NCBI GenBank assembly: GCA_030704615.1
Contig: CM060731.1
Span: 65,204,756 to 65,268,755, forward strand
Source: Takakia lepidozioides
Lineage: Eukaryota > Streptophyta > Takakiopsida > Takakiales > Takakiaceae
DNA length: 64,000 nt
Direction: 5' to 3'
Shown here: in pieces, positions 31,735 through 43,599 of the stretch
Numbering within the stretch: the stretch's first letter is position 1
Layout of the letters: each line of letters begins with the position of its first letter
The notes under the pieces: model-generated
What the model saw: only the letters and a program-made list of their open reading frames with translations
The model's database searches: none
What the model was told of the DNA's origin: nothing
Position numbers and translations under genes: made by a program

Positions 31735-33040
31735 GTGGAACATACAATTGATACTCAAGGCTTTCCCCCTTGCAGAAGTCGTCCCAGCCGCCTATCAGAG
31801 TGGGAGGAAAACGAGGTACAAGGACAAATTGAGACTTTGATCTCACAAGGCAAGATGAGAGAGAGTAGTTCAGAATGGTCGTGTCCAGTTACCCTTCCAC
31901 CAAAAAAGGATGGATCCAAGCGGTTTTGTGGTGATTTTAGGCCAGTAAACCGTTTAACCAGAAGGGACTCTTACCCTAAGCCATTAATTCAGGATGTTTT
32001 AAACCAGTTGGGGAAAGCCAAGTGGTTTTCTGCGCTGGATTTACAATACGACCGAGACATTAAGCAAAACAACAGTGATCACAAAGAAGGGATTGTATGA
32101 ATGGCTAGTCATGCCATTCGGGCTAAAAAATGCCACTGCTACCTTTCAGAGAACAATGAATAGGGTGCTCAAAGAAGAAATCAAAGATTGCGCTAAAGTT
32201 TTTGTAGATGACGTCAATATCCATAGCAAGGACTGGGGAGATCACGTGGGACATATAAAGAGAGTACTGAGAAAGGTTAGAAAGGCCAATCTTAGGCTCA
32301 ATCCGGACAAGTGTTACTTTGCCAACTTACAGTTGGTATTCCTTGGGCATGTGATCTCTGAAGAGGGAACGTGGCCTGATCCAGATAAGATAGCTGCTAT
32401 TGAAAGGTTTCCCTTGCCCAAAAACCACACTGTTCTCAAAAGCTACTTGGGCATGACAGGGTACTATAGGCCCTATGTCAAAGGATATGTTGGAGTGGCA
32501 GTACCCTTGTTCACTCTAACCAAGAAAGATGTGAAGTTTATCTGGAGTGCAGAGGCACAAAACGCCTTTTCTGCCTTACAGGTGAAGTTGGTAACTGCTC
32601 CCATCCTGGCAAGACCAGATTTCTCAAGACCGTTCGTCTTGGATGTTGACTGGTCCATCAAAGGAGTAGGGGCAGTGTTGTCACAAAAGGAGTATAAAAA
32701 GGAGAGGGTCATTGCATACGCCAGTAAGGTACTATCTAATGCTCAGCGCAAATATCACCCTATGGAAGGTGAATGCTATGCCCTGGTGTGGGGAGTATTA
32801 CACTTTAGGCAGTACCTGTATGGAACCCCTTTTGTAATCAGGACTGATCACAAACCACTGGAGTGGTTGGCAACGGTAAGTGACGCATATGGACGCAGGG
32901 GTAGATGGATCATGATGTTACAAGATTTTGAGTTTAAAATTGTTCATAGGGCAGGTGCTAGGCATGCTAACGTAGATGCGCTAAGCAAGTATCCAGTGGG
33001 ACCAGCAGAGGAAACCGAGGAAATCGAGGTATACTCTGAG
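31735..33040 (+). pseudogene. RT and RNase H of element 3, broken
   Basis: Two overlapping frames. The first (31735-32100) holds the start of RT (KRFCGDFRPVNRLTRRDSYP, then AKWFSALDLQ). Near 32045-32075 a small deletion removes the usual Ser-Gly-Tyr-x-Gln-Ile segment and the frame shifts to the second (32075 on): YEWLVMPFGLKNATATFQ, a FVDDVNIHS active-site box, RNase H (LDVDWSIKGVGAVLSQ, RTDHKPLEWLA). Integrase is missing: the frame meets the end of MULE B at 33041. The RT cannot be functional. Confidence 0.85.
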
Positions 33041-33640
33041 GTTTACTATTTCACGAGCAGAAACCATGAGCCATGAGCCATGAGCCGCATGAGCCGCATG
33101 AGCGGTGAGCCGAAGTCTAAGATACGCGGATTTCATGAGCGGACTCCTCCAAATTTGGAAATGCGGCAGATTAAATAAGTATTAAAATAATAGTTTTTTT
33201 ATTTGACCTTGCCGTTTTTGGACGTTCCAGATCATGTAATGCGGCGAAGATATGTCGTCAAGAACAAGTCCACTCATGGGTTTTTAGATCCGCTCATGGA
33301 AATAAGTGACCGTGCAACGGGAAATCCAGTATACCATTGCAAAAGGACGTCGCATACTGGCCTGTATAGAGTATTCCGCGATTTTACATGCCTTAACATT
33401 GGAATGAAGCTGACCCTTTTGCCGCGATTGAACCAATGGAGTCTGCACCAATAGAGTCTGCAGTACTTCACAATTCTGTCTTCTTCGGGTATTCGGCGGG
33501 AAAGGTTTGCAACTGAACTGGGAAATAAGGTGCCGCATTAGGGTTGGCACGTGCGAAATTTCGGAGCGGTTTGGTGTTGGCGAAGGCCGCCTCTACCAGT
33601 ACCTACGACGATACTTGGAAATGCGGCGCCGCATTTCCTT
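33041..33640. repeat. Left terminus of MULE B with CATGAGC iterons and GGCGCC palindrome
   Basis: Starts GTTTACTATTTCACGAGC, followed by a run of CATGAGC copies (about 33064-33110), like the left ends at 2129 and 39783 and the inverted right end at 57114. At about 33619-33638 lies a perfect palindrome GAAATGCGGCGCCGCATTTC. The bases before it (33034-33040, CTCTGAG) resemble CTCTAAG after 57114. Confidence 0.7.
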
Positions 33641-33889
33641 GTCGGAGGTCGAATGAGGAAAGCAAGTTTTCGGAAAGCAGAAAAACATGAACCCTCCAAC
33701 ATACAAAAATACATGCACGTGGAAACAAGTGAACGATATAATAATATCTTAGTTCGAGCAAAACAGGTTACTGGTAGGCAAGACATATGTCGGACCTTTC
33801 TGTGGCCAGAGTCTGAGGTACTGGCAGCAGTACAGTTCTACTATCCGAAAAGGATGGGCGTACCATTGTATTGGGACCGCAAGCCAAGC

Positions 33890-36800
33890 TCACTGGTCCC
33901 CTGGATCCATATTCAGAAGAGTGTGAACCTCCTGGGGGCTCAACCCTGGTGCATGTATGAAGTGATGAGTTGTGGAATTACAACGGAGTCTCTTTAGGTA
34001 CACGTAGTACAAATGCTTGCAAGGGCAGTATGATGCCCCCTTGTTCGCCATGATCTGGAAGTCGGTGCAATTGCAGGTGGGTAATTCTGAAATGGTGATG
34101 GTGTACACCTCATTGCGAACAGTTGAGCCTGCCGTGGCCATCTGATACACACGCCCGAATCCTGGTGGGGGCACTTCTGTCGAGCTCTGGATTGTACAGT
34201 TCATCCGAAGTGCATTCCCCATCCTTGTCTCGTTCACTTTTGAGGGAGGTCGCCGCCTCTTCGGTTTCCCCCAACGGTGTGTAGGATGCTTAGAGCTGTC
34301 GTGTCCCATTGTTCTTGCTCTCACAGGGGTTGGTGGTGGAGGCTGTGGAAGCGGAAATGGTTGTCTGGGGACGTCAGTGCGCTGCACCATCCGAAATCCT
34401 GCGGCGGTAAGGGCGTCGGCCTCAACCTGACTCAGATCGCAGCCTGGTTCCACCGGCCACACCGGGGGAGCCTCTGGCATTGTTTGTATGCCGTACTTGG
34501 GCTTTCCATACACGCAAGTCATAATGTCGTGCCTGCAGAACCAGAACTGGGTGGTTGTCGCCTCCGCAAACTTTGCATGGACAAATCTTCCTGTAAAAGT
34601 AGGAGCAGGGACAGCCCCATCTGGATTCCTCCTTATCATCTCTAAACAACGTTGCCGTGTATCCACACGAATTGCGGAACACCTTCCTCGAAACGACGGC
34701 TTTGTGCGAGCAATTCTCCACTGTGATGCAGACACAGTCGTCTCCACAATGGCTTGGCCATACTGCATAACAGCGGGCGGAATCTGGGGCAAGGGAGCGG
34801 TGGGAATTTGTCGCACGAAATCCCCGGTTGAAGGCGCCGGCGATCTGGAATTTCTTGGGCTTCCACTGCTGGAAGACACATTGTGCGGCAACATGACGGG
34901 ACCTCGAGGTGCTGTCCGAATGTTCATGTCGGATCTCCAGGAATCCTCTTTGCACCCGGGTTCCTCTTCAATCCTCCGCCTCACAGGGCGAGTCCGGACG
35001 TCCCCCTCTAGGTGTTCACCTCTGCGGTGCAGAGGCGTCCCTTTGATCTTCTCTCGCAATGCTGTCGCCCATTTCACTGGATTCTTGGACCTCGAAGCTT
35101 TTCGTACCAACAATTCCTCCCTGTCCGGCCCAAAGCCCCATTGTTTGCCGCTCAGGAACTTGTAGTACGTGGCTTGCTGCATGATTGCTCTGTCGATGTC
35201 CTCCGTTGTGGCCGTCACTACGTCCACCAGATGTGCGGCAGAAGACGCTCGCCAGGAGGAGTGGACCGATTTTGCCATATTCGTGTTCGGCATGTCCGTG
35301 TTGGAATCCAAGCACCGCTCCTAGAAGGACACAAACAATGGTGAGGGACCAATCGAAATGTCCGTAACAGAAAGACAAATGAACGAAATTGACAGCAGCC
35401 TACCTCCCGCATGTACTGTCCGAACTGTCGATACCGAAAATGCCACCACCCCAACCAGCTGTGCAATGCTCCCAGATTGGTTGTCTCCACTGCACCTGAC
35501 GTGTTCCACCAAGCCTCGATGATAGCAAACTTAACCTCCGCGTCATCAAATGTGGGTGCATCCTTCCACGCCGTACAAAGGACACGGTGTTCAGCCTGGA
35601 ATGAGCTAGCAACAAATTTGGTAGTGTAGTGGGATAGACTCTGCATCCAATGGAATCCACAGGATCTCTCTTTCCCCTCCATTGGAACATTGGGGTCCTC
35701 ACCGTACACACGCCGCACCGCTCCCCAGTTGGCCTGAGCGTTGTCTGCCATGAATCCCCTGAAATTGGGCTCTGGCAATCCCGCCCTTGCCATCTGCTCG
35801 TTTATGCCCTCCCACAGATGCATCTCGGACTGTGTGTCCTCCCCTTTCATCTCGCAGATTGCAATCGTCATGAGCCTCTTGGAGTGATAGTCATAAACAT
35901 GCGCACCCATAAGTCACCCACTGATGGTTTGTAATTCGCTTGATGTGATCAAACATCACCCAAGCATTCGACAAGTTTCCAGTTGTCATGCGAGTGACCA
36001 AGTCGACTCCACTCCCAGGCCCACACGTCGACATTTTGAAAATGTAACAACGATCGGATTCGCTGCCTTGCCCTGGAAACCTGCTACCTTGGATGTAGTC
36101 ATATCCAGTCATTCGTTTCACCTCCAGGATTGAGTACATGTCCGACCCCCTGCCGAACTCCTGCTTGCAAGATACGATGTGATTCCGCACATTCGGACTA
36201 CAAACGTGCGAGACGGACTCCAAGAGGTCACGCATCTCGTCTTCGGTCAAGGGCTCTCGGTCGGAACCATCTTCAGACATTATTTTGCCAAGAGCAATAT
36301 TGTGGGCTGCCTTCAGCTGAATCTGCTTTGGTCTGGCTCCGGGGCTCAATTTCACCTCCTCTTTTATGATGTCGTGTGCTTCCTGGACAGCCTCACGCAT
36401 GTTGCCTCTCGCCAAGGGGTGGCAGTGGACCCCAACGTGTATGCAAGCTCTAGTCAAGTCCGGGAGCAAATGGATTACGTAATATTGCTTGGCTCTGCAC
36501 ATGGACATGCACGTCGGTGGTTCTTTGCAATGTGCACACCTGAAAGAACCCGCAGGAGCTTGGCTGGAGACAATGAATGGATGATGCGTTGTGCCAGTCC
36601 AATCCGTCTCGTTTCTCCGCCCTCCTTTGGAGAGAAAGTGGAAGCAGGTGGGATTGAGGCACCTCAGCTTCCCCGCACAGAGGACATATCGTACACGAAC
36701 ACCATCAGCAATTTTCGTGCTACTGGTCTTCGTCACACACCAGGGGTGTCCGTCATGCTTTCGATCCATGTCTGTTAACATCCCGGAGGCTTTCTTTGAC

Positions 36801-37496
36801 GAAGAAACAGGTGGAAACTCGAAGATGACATTGCCATCGACTTCGGGAGGCAGAAAAGTTACCTTTCTGACTGGGAATTTGGCATAGTCGAGAGCAGCCA
36901 GCTCGGAGCGAGAACCTCGAGGTGATGTTGTCGTAGGAGCTGCACAATGGACCGGGTTGGAGTTATGCTCGAGGGCACATGCGTAGCACCTACAGAGACG
37001 TCCATGCCGGATTTGAACGACCGTGTGGAGGACATGGGTACCTCAATGCAATCATCTTCCTCGTCGGAAATGTCGAATACGTCCACACGAGAAGCTATGG
37101 AGGGTCTTGACGGTCCAGGTCGGGAATGATTATCGTTGCATACTCTCTGTTGGCAGTGGCCGCCTCTCGGTTTCCGGACTCCTTTGTGGATGGTGTGGGC
37201 AGCGACTAATTCGGAAAGGGAATGGGCATTCCCACAGCTCGGTACAGGATGGTGTCTGACGGGGGAACGTGCCATTCGATTCCGCAACCTCCGTCGTTAC
37301 CTAGCACGACAATGGTCTCGTCAACCTGTCCAGGAACATCCTTCCTTTCTTCTTCCAAATAAACTGTGCCCGGTTTGAGCTTGAATTTGGAACAAAGGTA
37401 AGTTTCAGTCACTCTGCAAAGTCCTCCCTCGTTTGGGATCCAGGCTCTCCCAAGTTGCGGAGGACAGCAAACTATAGCGTAGGAATTCGCAGCCAT
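33890..37496 (-). pseudogene. MULE B transposase, frameshifted
   Basis: Minus-strand homologue of copies A and C, from ATG 37496 (MAANSYAIVCC). A SUMO-binding-like VFDISDEEDD segment lies in the N-terminal third. The finger region (DRKHDGHPWC ... LRCLNPTCFHF), DDE-like core (FMADNAQANWGAVRRVYG, CGFHW), the MPNTNMAKSVHSSW block (Lys replaces the Glu of the MAES motif) and the C-terminal SWIM finger (CNCTDF ... CPCKHLYYVYLK) are all present. An 83 bp intron lies at 35321-35403. Comparison with A and C shows frameshifts near 37220, 36915 and 35911. With the frameshifts and the altered catalytic block it should be inactive. Confidence 0.85.
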
Positions 37497-37919
37497 CGAA
37501 CACCGCACGGAGTTGGCAAGTGCGAGGTTCAGTATAGCGACAGACCAAGGCTCACAGGCACCATCTAAGTGGATCTGCGGAGTCCATCGACGATTGGAAG
37601 TCGCACATTGAAGTGGAAAGTATTGTTTCAAGCTACATGCATGAAGGTGGGAGGTTTGATTCCATAGCCAGTGAGTATGACAATGATGGCCGATTCGGCG
37701 ACGAAATAACATCTCCTGACAGTTTCTCCTGAGGGTGGATCCAGCAGTATTCTCGGTGCAGACAGGAACGTTCGCACTGACAAGTGCCAGGACTGCTGGT
37801 TAAAACGGTCAGACAACCAAGTTGTGCTCATCAAGACTGGCCGCAATTGTGTTGTTTCGGAACAATGCAACCCATTGAGGTTCCAGATTTCCCGTCCCGA
37901 GTGATTCTTTCGATTGCTG

Positions 37920-38100
37920 GTGGACGGAAATACGGCGCCGCATTTCCGTATTGCATCTTGGTCATGCACCAGAGCGACGGAAATGCGGCACCGAGTTTCC
38001 GTCCGGGGGAAACCTTTATACTCTCCAGAACGGAAATGCGGTAACGCATTTCCATCCAGCAAGCACGGTATGTGAAGGTGGAACGGAAATGCGGTACTGC
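37920..38100. repeat. Subterminal GAAATGCGG palindromes of MULE B, right side
   Basis: Four spaced blocks: GAAATACGGCGCCGCATTTC, then variants with GGCACC, GGTAAC and GGTACT cores, all flanked by GGAAATGCGG/GCATTTCC. The same flavour of motif is at 33619 on the other side of the transposase gene. 37497-37919 has nothing else recognised. Confidence 0.75.
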
Positions 38101-38848
38101 ATCCTGATCATGACCCTCGCTGGATTAGTCTTGAAACACCATTACCTTGAGTTCAATGGTAGTTTTTTGCACCAAATTCGCGGGACGGCGATGGGGAGCA
38201 ACTTTGTAGTTGTTTACGCTTGTTTGTTGCTCTGTCGGTTGGAGATGTACATGGAGTACGTGTGCCCATCGGAGCAAGAGCTGCTTTATCTTAAGCGCTA
38301 TATCGATGACAGCTTTGGCATTTGGGTAGGCTCCGAAAAGAGCCTCCGGTCCTGGTTACGGAAGTACGGTTCCATGTTCGACGGCATCAAAATCACGACC
38401 GCCATAAGCCCGACGTCCGCTGACATCTTGGATATCACCTTCTTCAAAGGAGACGACTTCATCCAAACTCGACGGCTCTCTACTAGATGTCATCAAAAAC
38501 CCCAGAACAAGTATCAATACTTGCCTTGGTCCTCGTGGCATCCACATCACCAAAAGAAAGCTTTCGTCATCGGCAAGCTCCAACGGTACGTAATACGAGA
38601 AAGCACCATCCAAGGGTTCAACCATTTGCGACTTTTGTTTTACAAACGTCTTCGAGCCTGAGGTTATCCGGCGGCGTTCATCCGGAGTTGCTTCACCACG
38701 ATCTCCTACGACCTCAGATCCGCTCTACTCGACCAACAGACGCAACGCGCAGTTGAGGGTAAACGGGCCCCCCTTGTTCTTAAGCTCGACTACTCTTCGT
38801 ACACTCGAGCCTTGAACTTGGGGGCCACCCTAAACCCTAAACTCTAGA
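38101..38848 (+). pseudogene. Penelope-like element reverse transcriptase fragment
   Basis: The plus-strand frame encodes FLHQIRGTAMGSNFVVVYA and, 50 residues on, LKRYIDDSFGIWVGS, the RT motifs characteristic of Penelope-like elements (GTAMG block and YIDD box). It continues with LDITFFKGDDF and thumb-like sequence. A single TGA at 38659-38661 interrupts the frame, which then stays open to a stop near 38848. The start of RT and the endonuclease are missing. It sits between MULE B and MULE D. Such elements are rare in flowering plants, which is one reason for suspecting a non-angiosperm host. Confidence 0.85.
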
Positions 38849-39782
38849 CTCCACGAGTTGCTTCAGCAAGTCCTGGAGCTTCGGTTTCTTCCTCGAGCGA
38901 TGATTAGTTGGAAGAATCCGCGAAAGCTGAGTTCATTCCTAGTTAAATCTAGAATGATAGGATGATTTTGTAGTGCAAATGTCCCTAGCATTATTAATTT
39001 TGCCTCTTTGATAGCCCTAGTGTTGATGTTAAAGTCAAAGGGTTCCAACAATTAATTTGGACCATTGACTAATTAATGCAGTCTTGACTTGGAGGCTAAA
39101 TTAGTGCTTTAGTGGCATTATTATTGCCTTGGGAATTATCCCATATCGTTTGCACATAGTGAGGGTGCTTTTCTAGCATATAAGGATAGGCTTGGCTCTT
39201 AGGACTTCATCTCTTGGTGTTCCACTGATGAGCTTGAGCAATCAAGCGAAACTAGTTTGGAATAAAACACCTTAACTCTTTTTGTGTCTCCACACTTAGA
39301 GAAGTCGAGAGTCTAGTCCTTGCCCGCCCGGGCAACTTGGATCGAAGGGGTGCTCGGCTCCAAGGGGAATCCCAACCCTTGGATACTTCTGAGGCCTTTT
39401 TTCTTTCCTAAGCACGGGCGTATAGAGCCTTCCGTTTGACGCCATCTCAGCCACCGCTTACAATGGGGAAGGCGGCTGGGGGTATATGGTAACCGTGTTG
39501 GGCAAGCTAATTTAGCCCCGACTACACGGTTCCCCCTGTCGTACGCCCGATGGTCGGAGAGAAGGGACTTGGTTGATCCTCCCTCGAGTTCATCTCGAGC
39601 GATTAGAGGACTATGGGCATGCGCAAGCCTCTGCCGACCTAACCTTCTCATCGATGACCTTATGCGGTAATCCCTCCCATTCTTCCTTAGAGGTACGAAC
39701 CTCTTTTTGAAGGTGGGGCATATAAGTTTTCCAACTAGGGGTTGAGACTTGACCCTATGTTTGTGAGTGCCTTGAGCGGGGG
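38849..39782. other. No recognised feature
   Basis: About 930 bases between the Penelope-like relic and the left end of MULE D. Open frames are short and unlike known families; AT-rich at 38940-39130. Probably decayed element sequence. Confidence 0.5.
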
Positions 39783-40300
39783 GTTGCTATTCCATGAGCT
39801 CATGAGCGGGCATGGCCCACCCATGAGCCGCAAAGTAACACACTTCGAATTTCGGCAGATTTTTTTCGGGCCAAAAACTATAAAATAATCGAAAATCGAA
39901 GATTTCCGTGCTCATGCTGGAAGCACTCCGCTCATGAGTACCAGTGTACGCTCATGACTTGGAGCCCAGGCTCATGGACCGCCAGGCCAGGACATAGAAA
40001 AATTGAATTCTGGGCAATAACGGCACCGAAATTATCCTAGAGGCAGAGACGCAAGCGGAATTAGGATCCGGGTTTGCAGACAGATAACGGCGCCGAAATG
40101 GGCCCCGGAAACCAAATACTCGGCTGAAGCCACCGGAGTGCAGCCGATAACGGCGCCGAAATTGGGTCCGGAAACCAAATACCCGACTGAAGGCTGGGGA
40201 TTGCAACCAATAACGGTGCCGAAATTGACCTGCGGAAAGTAAATTCTCGGCTGAAGCTTCCGCACTCCATCTAATAACGGCGCCGAAATTGGGCTTCGGA
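39783..40300. repeat. Left terminus of MULE D with CATGAGC and AACGGCGCCGAAAT iterons
   Basis: Starts GTTGCTATTCCATGAGCTCA, carries several GCTCATGAGC-type palindromes up to 39976, then five AATAACGGCGCCGAAATT-like blocks between 40018 and 40290. The same AACGGCGCCGAAAT flavour reappears at 56620-56900 on the other side, distinct from the flavours around A and B, so the two sides of D belong together. Confidence 0.75.
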
Positions 40301-40431
40301 GAGCAAATACCCGCCTTACGGTGAGGGAGGCCTTGCTCTCATTTTGCTCTTCACTCTTCTCTGTTGTGCCCATCTCCTCCCTGCTTTGAGTTCGTGCTGT
40401 GTCGTGAGGCCATGTTGTGCCCGAATCACAT

Positions 40432-42950
40432 CTATCGACGCCAGACGGGAGTCATTTTCCCGAAAATAACGTGGTACGACTTGGCGACGATCAGAACCAT
40501 CGCCACAAAATACTCCATCATCTTTGTGTAGCCAGGAGTGTCCTCCATATCATTGCCAGTGGCCTTCCTCTTCCCCTTCCCCTGGTGGGCCTCGATCGCC
40601 TTCCTCAATCTCGTTATCTCCAGCCTTCTGGTCAGAGCAGTTAGGAAATTTTCATTAACACACTCCACAATTGTGGGTGTTTTGAGGACTTCCCTGCCCG
40701 CAATGTGCAGCGCACGGTAGGGTCTGCCAAGTGCATCCTCGTATAGTGATCTCTTCGCAGCCGACCCCCCGGAGCGCTGGCCCTTGTGAATTTTCGGACG
40801 AGGTGTGGCCCCCTGGGTGTTTTCCTGCTGGAAATCGTCGTCGGAATCCTCCTCATCTGGCTGACTGTGTTGCTGCTTCTTCTTCTTGGGTGTGGGGGTC
40901 TTCGTCTCTTGCCCCTGTTTGTGCGTTCTTTTCTTCCTGTCCTTGGGCTGCTCAGCTGCCTGCTTTTCCATCTGCTCCTTCGCCAACGCTGCCGCCTTGG
41001 CTGACTTTCTCAGTGCTTTCTGCTTGGCTGCCTCCTCTGCTTTCAGTCTTTCCGCGTCCTTTGGTTGGGGATCCAATTGCGCCTTCATAGCCCTGGCATT
41101 TGCTTCCTTCTTCAAGTTAACCTCCGAGAGGTCAACGGTCCCACTTGGGAGATCCACATACCAGGGACAGTCTACCAAATGCTCGGCATGCCACTCCTTC
41201 GCCATTACTTCTGTGTACATCGTTCCACGACCTCCAGGTGTCTTCCACGCCAGGAAGAATGGTGGAACCCTTTGAATGGCTCCGGACGGAATGAGTGCAA
41301 AGTTTATGTACCTGCAATCACGAGGCAGTTCAACAAAAATCATTCTACCGATGCATCATGCAAGTGGAAGTTGTCAATGCACAAGGTATTTCGGCACCGA
41401 AATACGTAGTGGACCGTGCCCCAATTACCCAGAACTCACATCTTGCAGAGGTATATTTCGGCGCCGCAATATCCATCGTTGCTTAGCCAAATCATCTAAA
41501 CTGCAAATAGGGGGATGCATTGGCAGCAGATTACCTGAACAGGACACGCATTGCCGCTTTGTCGGCACCCTTCTGCTCTTCGATGTATACGCTACGTCTT
41601 GCCTTTGCAATTTCTCTGAAAAAGAGGTTTGCAAAGCGCCCTCGCCAGGACTGCACGTAGTTCTCCATTGTCTCAGGCTTCGTCCAGTCGATTTGTAACT
41701 TGAAAGTGGTGGTGTTGCAGTCCAATTGCTCCTGGGCGTGGGTCAGTACCTGTAGCATGGCAGGTTTCCAAAACATTCATGATTTTGAAATTGCGACGAT
41801 GTCCAACACAGAATAGGAGAAAATTATACCTGATGCCACCAAGTCATCACATTGAGCCAGTCATTCATTTTGTCGTCTGTTGGCTCGATGGGAAAGTGGT
41901 ACAACAGCTTCGTATTTGTATGGCCGTTCCAGATTCGCAGCCACCTCGTCTGCAACCACCTCACATCGGTCAGACAAGAACTCCAACATAAGAATCGCGA
42001 GAAGTCACAAAACAAGAATAAACACATGCTTACCTTCTCCGCCGGCTCAACACAGGACACTGCGATGTGATGAAGTTTCTCCATGGACATTTCCGGTTTC
42101 ATGGGTCTGGAGTAATGCAGTCCTATCTCCGCCAGGAACTCGGCACCAAGACCAAGGTCAGCGATTGCAACTTGCTTAACAAGTTTGGACCTGTACTTGG
42201 TCCGGGATTGCCTCCCTGCCTGCACAATATGACTCTCTATCGACGCGTCCACCTTGTTGGGGGGATCATTCTCAAAGAACTGCCTTTTGGCATAGGCCAA
42301 GTCATCCCTGATGTTCATCTGCATTCCCATACCCAGCAGATACAGTCAGGCCACGGATCCTTGCAACAAATAACATTAAATTGATACTGAAATTTGAGAT
42401 GAACCTCACCGAATAGAGGATCTCCACCATGGCGTCCAGTGTTGGTCGGTACCAGGTGCGATCTGCTTTCGCTAGGGACTTCCTGTACAGCTCGGGATCG
42501 AGGAACTTTTGGAAGTCCGTCAGCGGAGCTGTCCCCACTTCTTGCACTCTGTAGAGCGTATGTGCCAGATGAGTTTCCACGAAGGCCCTCTCTGTTACCC
42601 TGCCATGGAGAAAAAAAACAACATGAAAATATGATTTCGGCACAGCAATCCAATTTCCAGTTCATAGAGTGCATGACAGTGAAGAACATTGCCTATTTCG
42701 GCGCCGCAATAGGCAGTACACAAGGATGTAATTGTATACTTACAGATTTATATCCGCCATGGCACCCTTCAATAGTCATCTGTCCCTGACGTCCACCTTC
42801 ACGACAATGCAGTCCACCATGTAATGCCAACTGATATCTTGCGGATGCATTTCAGCAATGTACTCTGTCCATGCAAGCATCCTGTGGTTCCCGTCCCAAA
42901 CGAAGAACATCTTCCCTTCCATGTGTGCGAATGTGGGATTAGTCTTCAGA
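40432..42950 (-). pseudogene. ParB-like gene of MULE D, exons after the MULE C insertion
   Basis: Minus-strand gene homologous exon by exon to the first half of the gene at 48713-53607. The segment next to the insertion encodes a ParB-like box (MFFVWDGNHRMLAW). Approximate further exons are 42600-42409, 42317-42034, 41945-41831, 41749-41535 and 41311-40432, with GT/AG borders at matching codon positions. The last exon has a Lys/Ala-rich region and a polar KKRTHK/KKKKQQ nuclear-signal-like linker. The exons show no frameshift, so the gene looked intact until MULE C cut it at GTCTTCAGA. In D this gene points away from the methyltransferase-like gene, unlike in C. Confidence 0.7.
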
Positions 42951-43190
42951 CAACGACGCAATGGCGTGAGCGTTGCACGTGAGCGCGCGAGCGTACGCTC
43001 ACGCAGGAGTGACGTGGCGTGAGCGTACGCTCACGCCAGCTGACGTGGCGTGAGCCTGCACACATGCTGACGTGGCATGAGCGTCATGTCAGCATGCTGA
43101 TGTGGCGGTAAATGATGACGTGGCACTGTCCGTCAACTGCCACGTCAGCATTAACATGCGCCGCCTATAACCGTGGATGGTCCTATGACC
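42951..43190. repeat. Left terminal region of MULE C: TGACGTGGCGTGAGC iterons
   Basis: Contains a perfect 20 bp palindrome GCGTGAGCGTACGCTCACGC at 43017-43036, a related GAGCGTACGCTC at about 42989-43000, and repeated TGACGTGGCRTGAGC blocks. The right end (54190-54312) has the same words. TGACGTGG is also the core of plant bZIP-type elements; a promoter role is possible but unproven. Confidence 0.85.
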
Positions 43191-43599
43191 GTGGAATTAA
43201 TGCAGGGAATCTTGCCTAAATAGAATCAAGACGAGCGTTGAGGCCTACAATTGCAGCATCCAACATTGTGCAATTACAAATGTTTGTTTCACTTTTACAA
43301 TTACGAAGACGACAAATATCCTCACAAAGTGTGCGCCATAAAGGCTGCCACGAGAAGACTTCCTCCCTCCTCAAATAACAATGAGAGTTATGATCATCTT
43401 CAAAAGATGATTGTAGTGCATAGCGACAGCAAGACATGTAGACTTCGAACGGTGCAATGACAAATGTGCACTACCTAAAAGTTGTCACTCAGACCTCACT
43501 CCGTATAGTTGGAGGCCATATCATTGCACAGCCGACGAATTGATGTGAATTACACATTTCAAATCATGGTCATCCACATACCACATTACATAGTTCATG
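43191..43599. other. MULE C 3' flank of transposase, no gene seen
   Basis: About 400 bases between the terminal iterons and the transposase stop; only short chance frames. Likely the 3' untranslated region and spacer. Confidence 0.5.
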
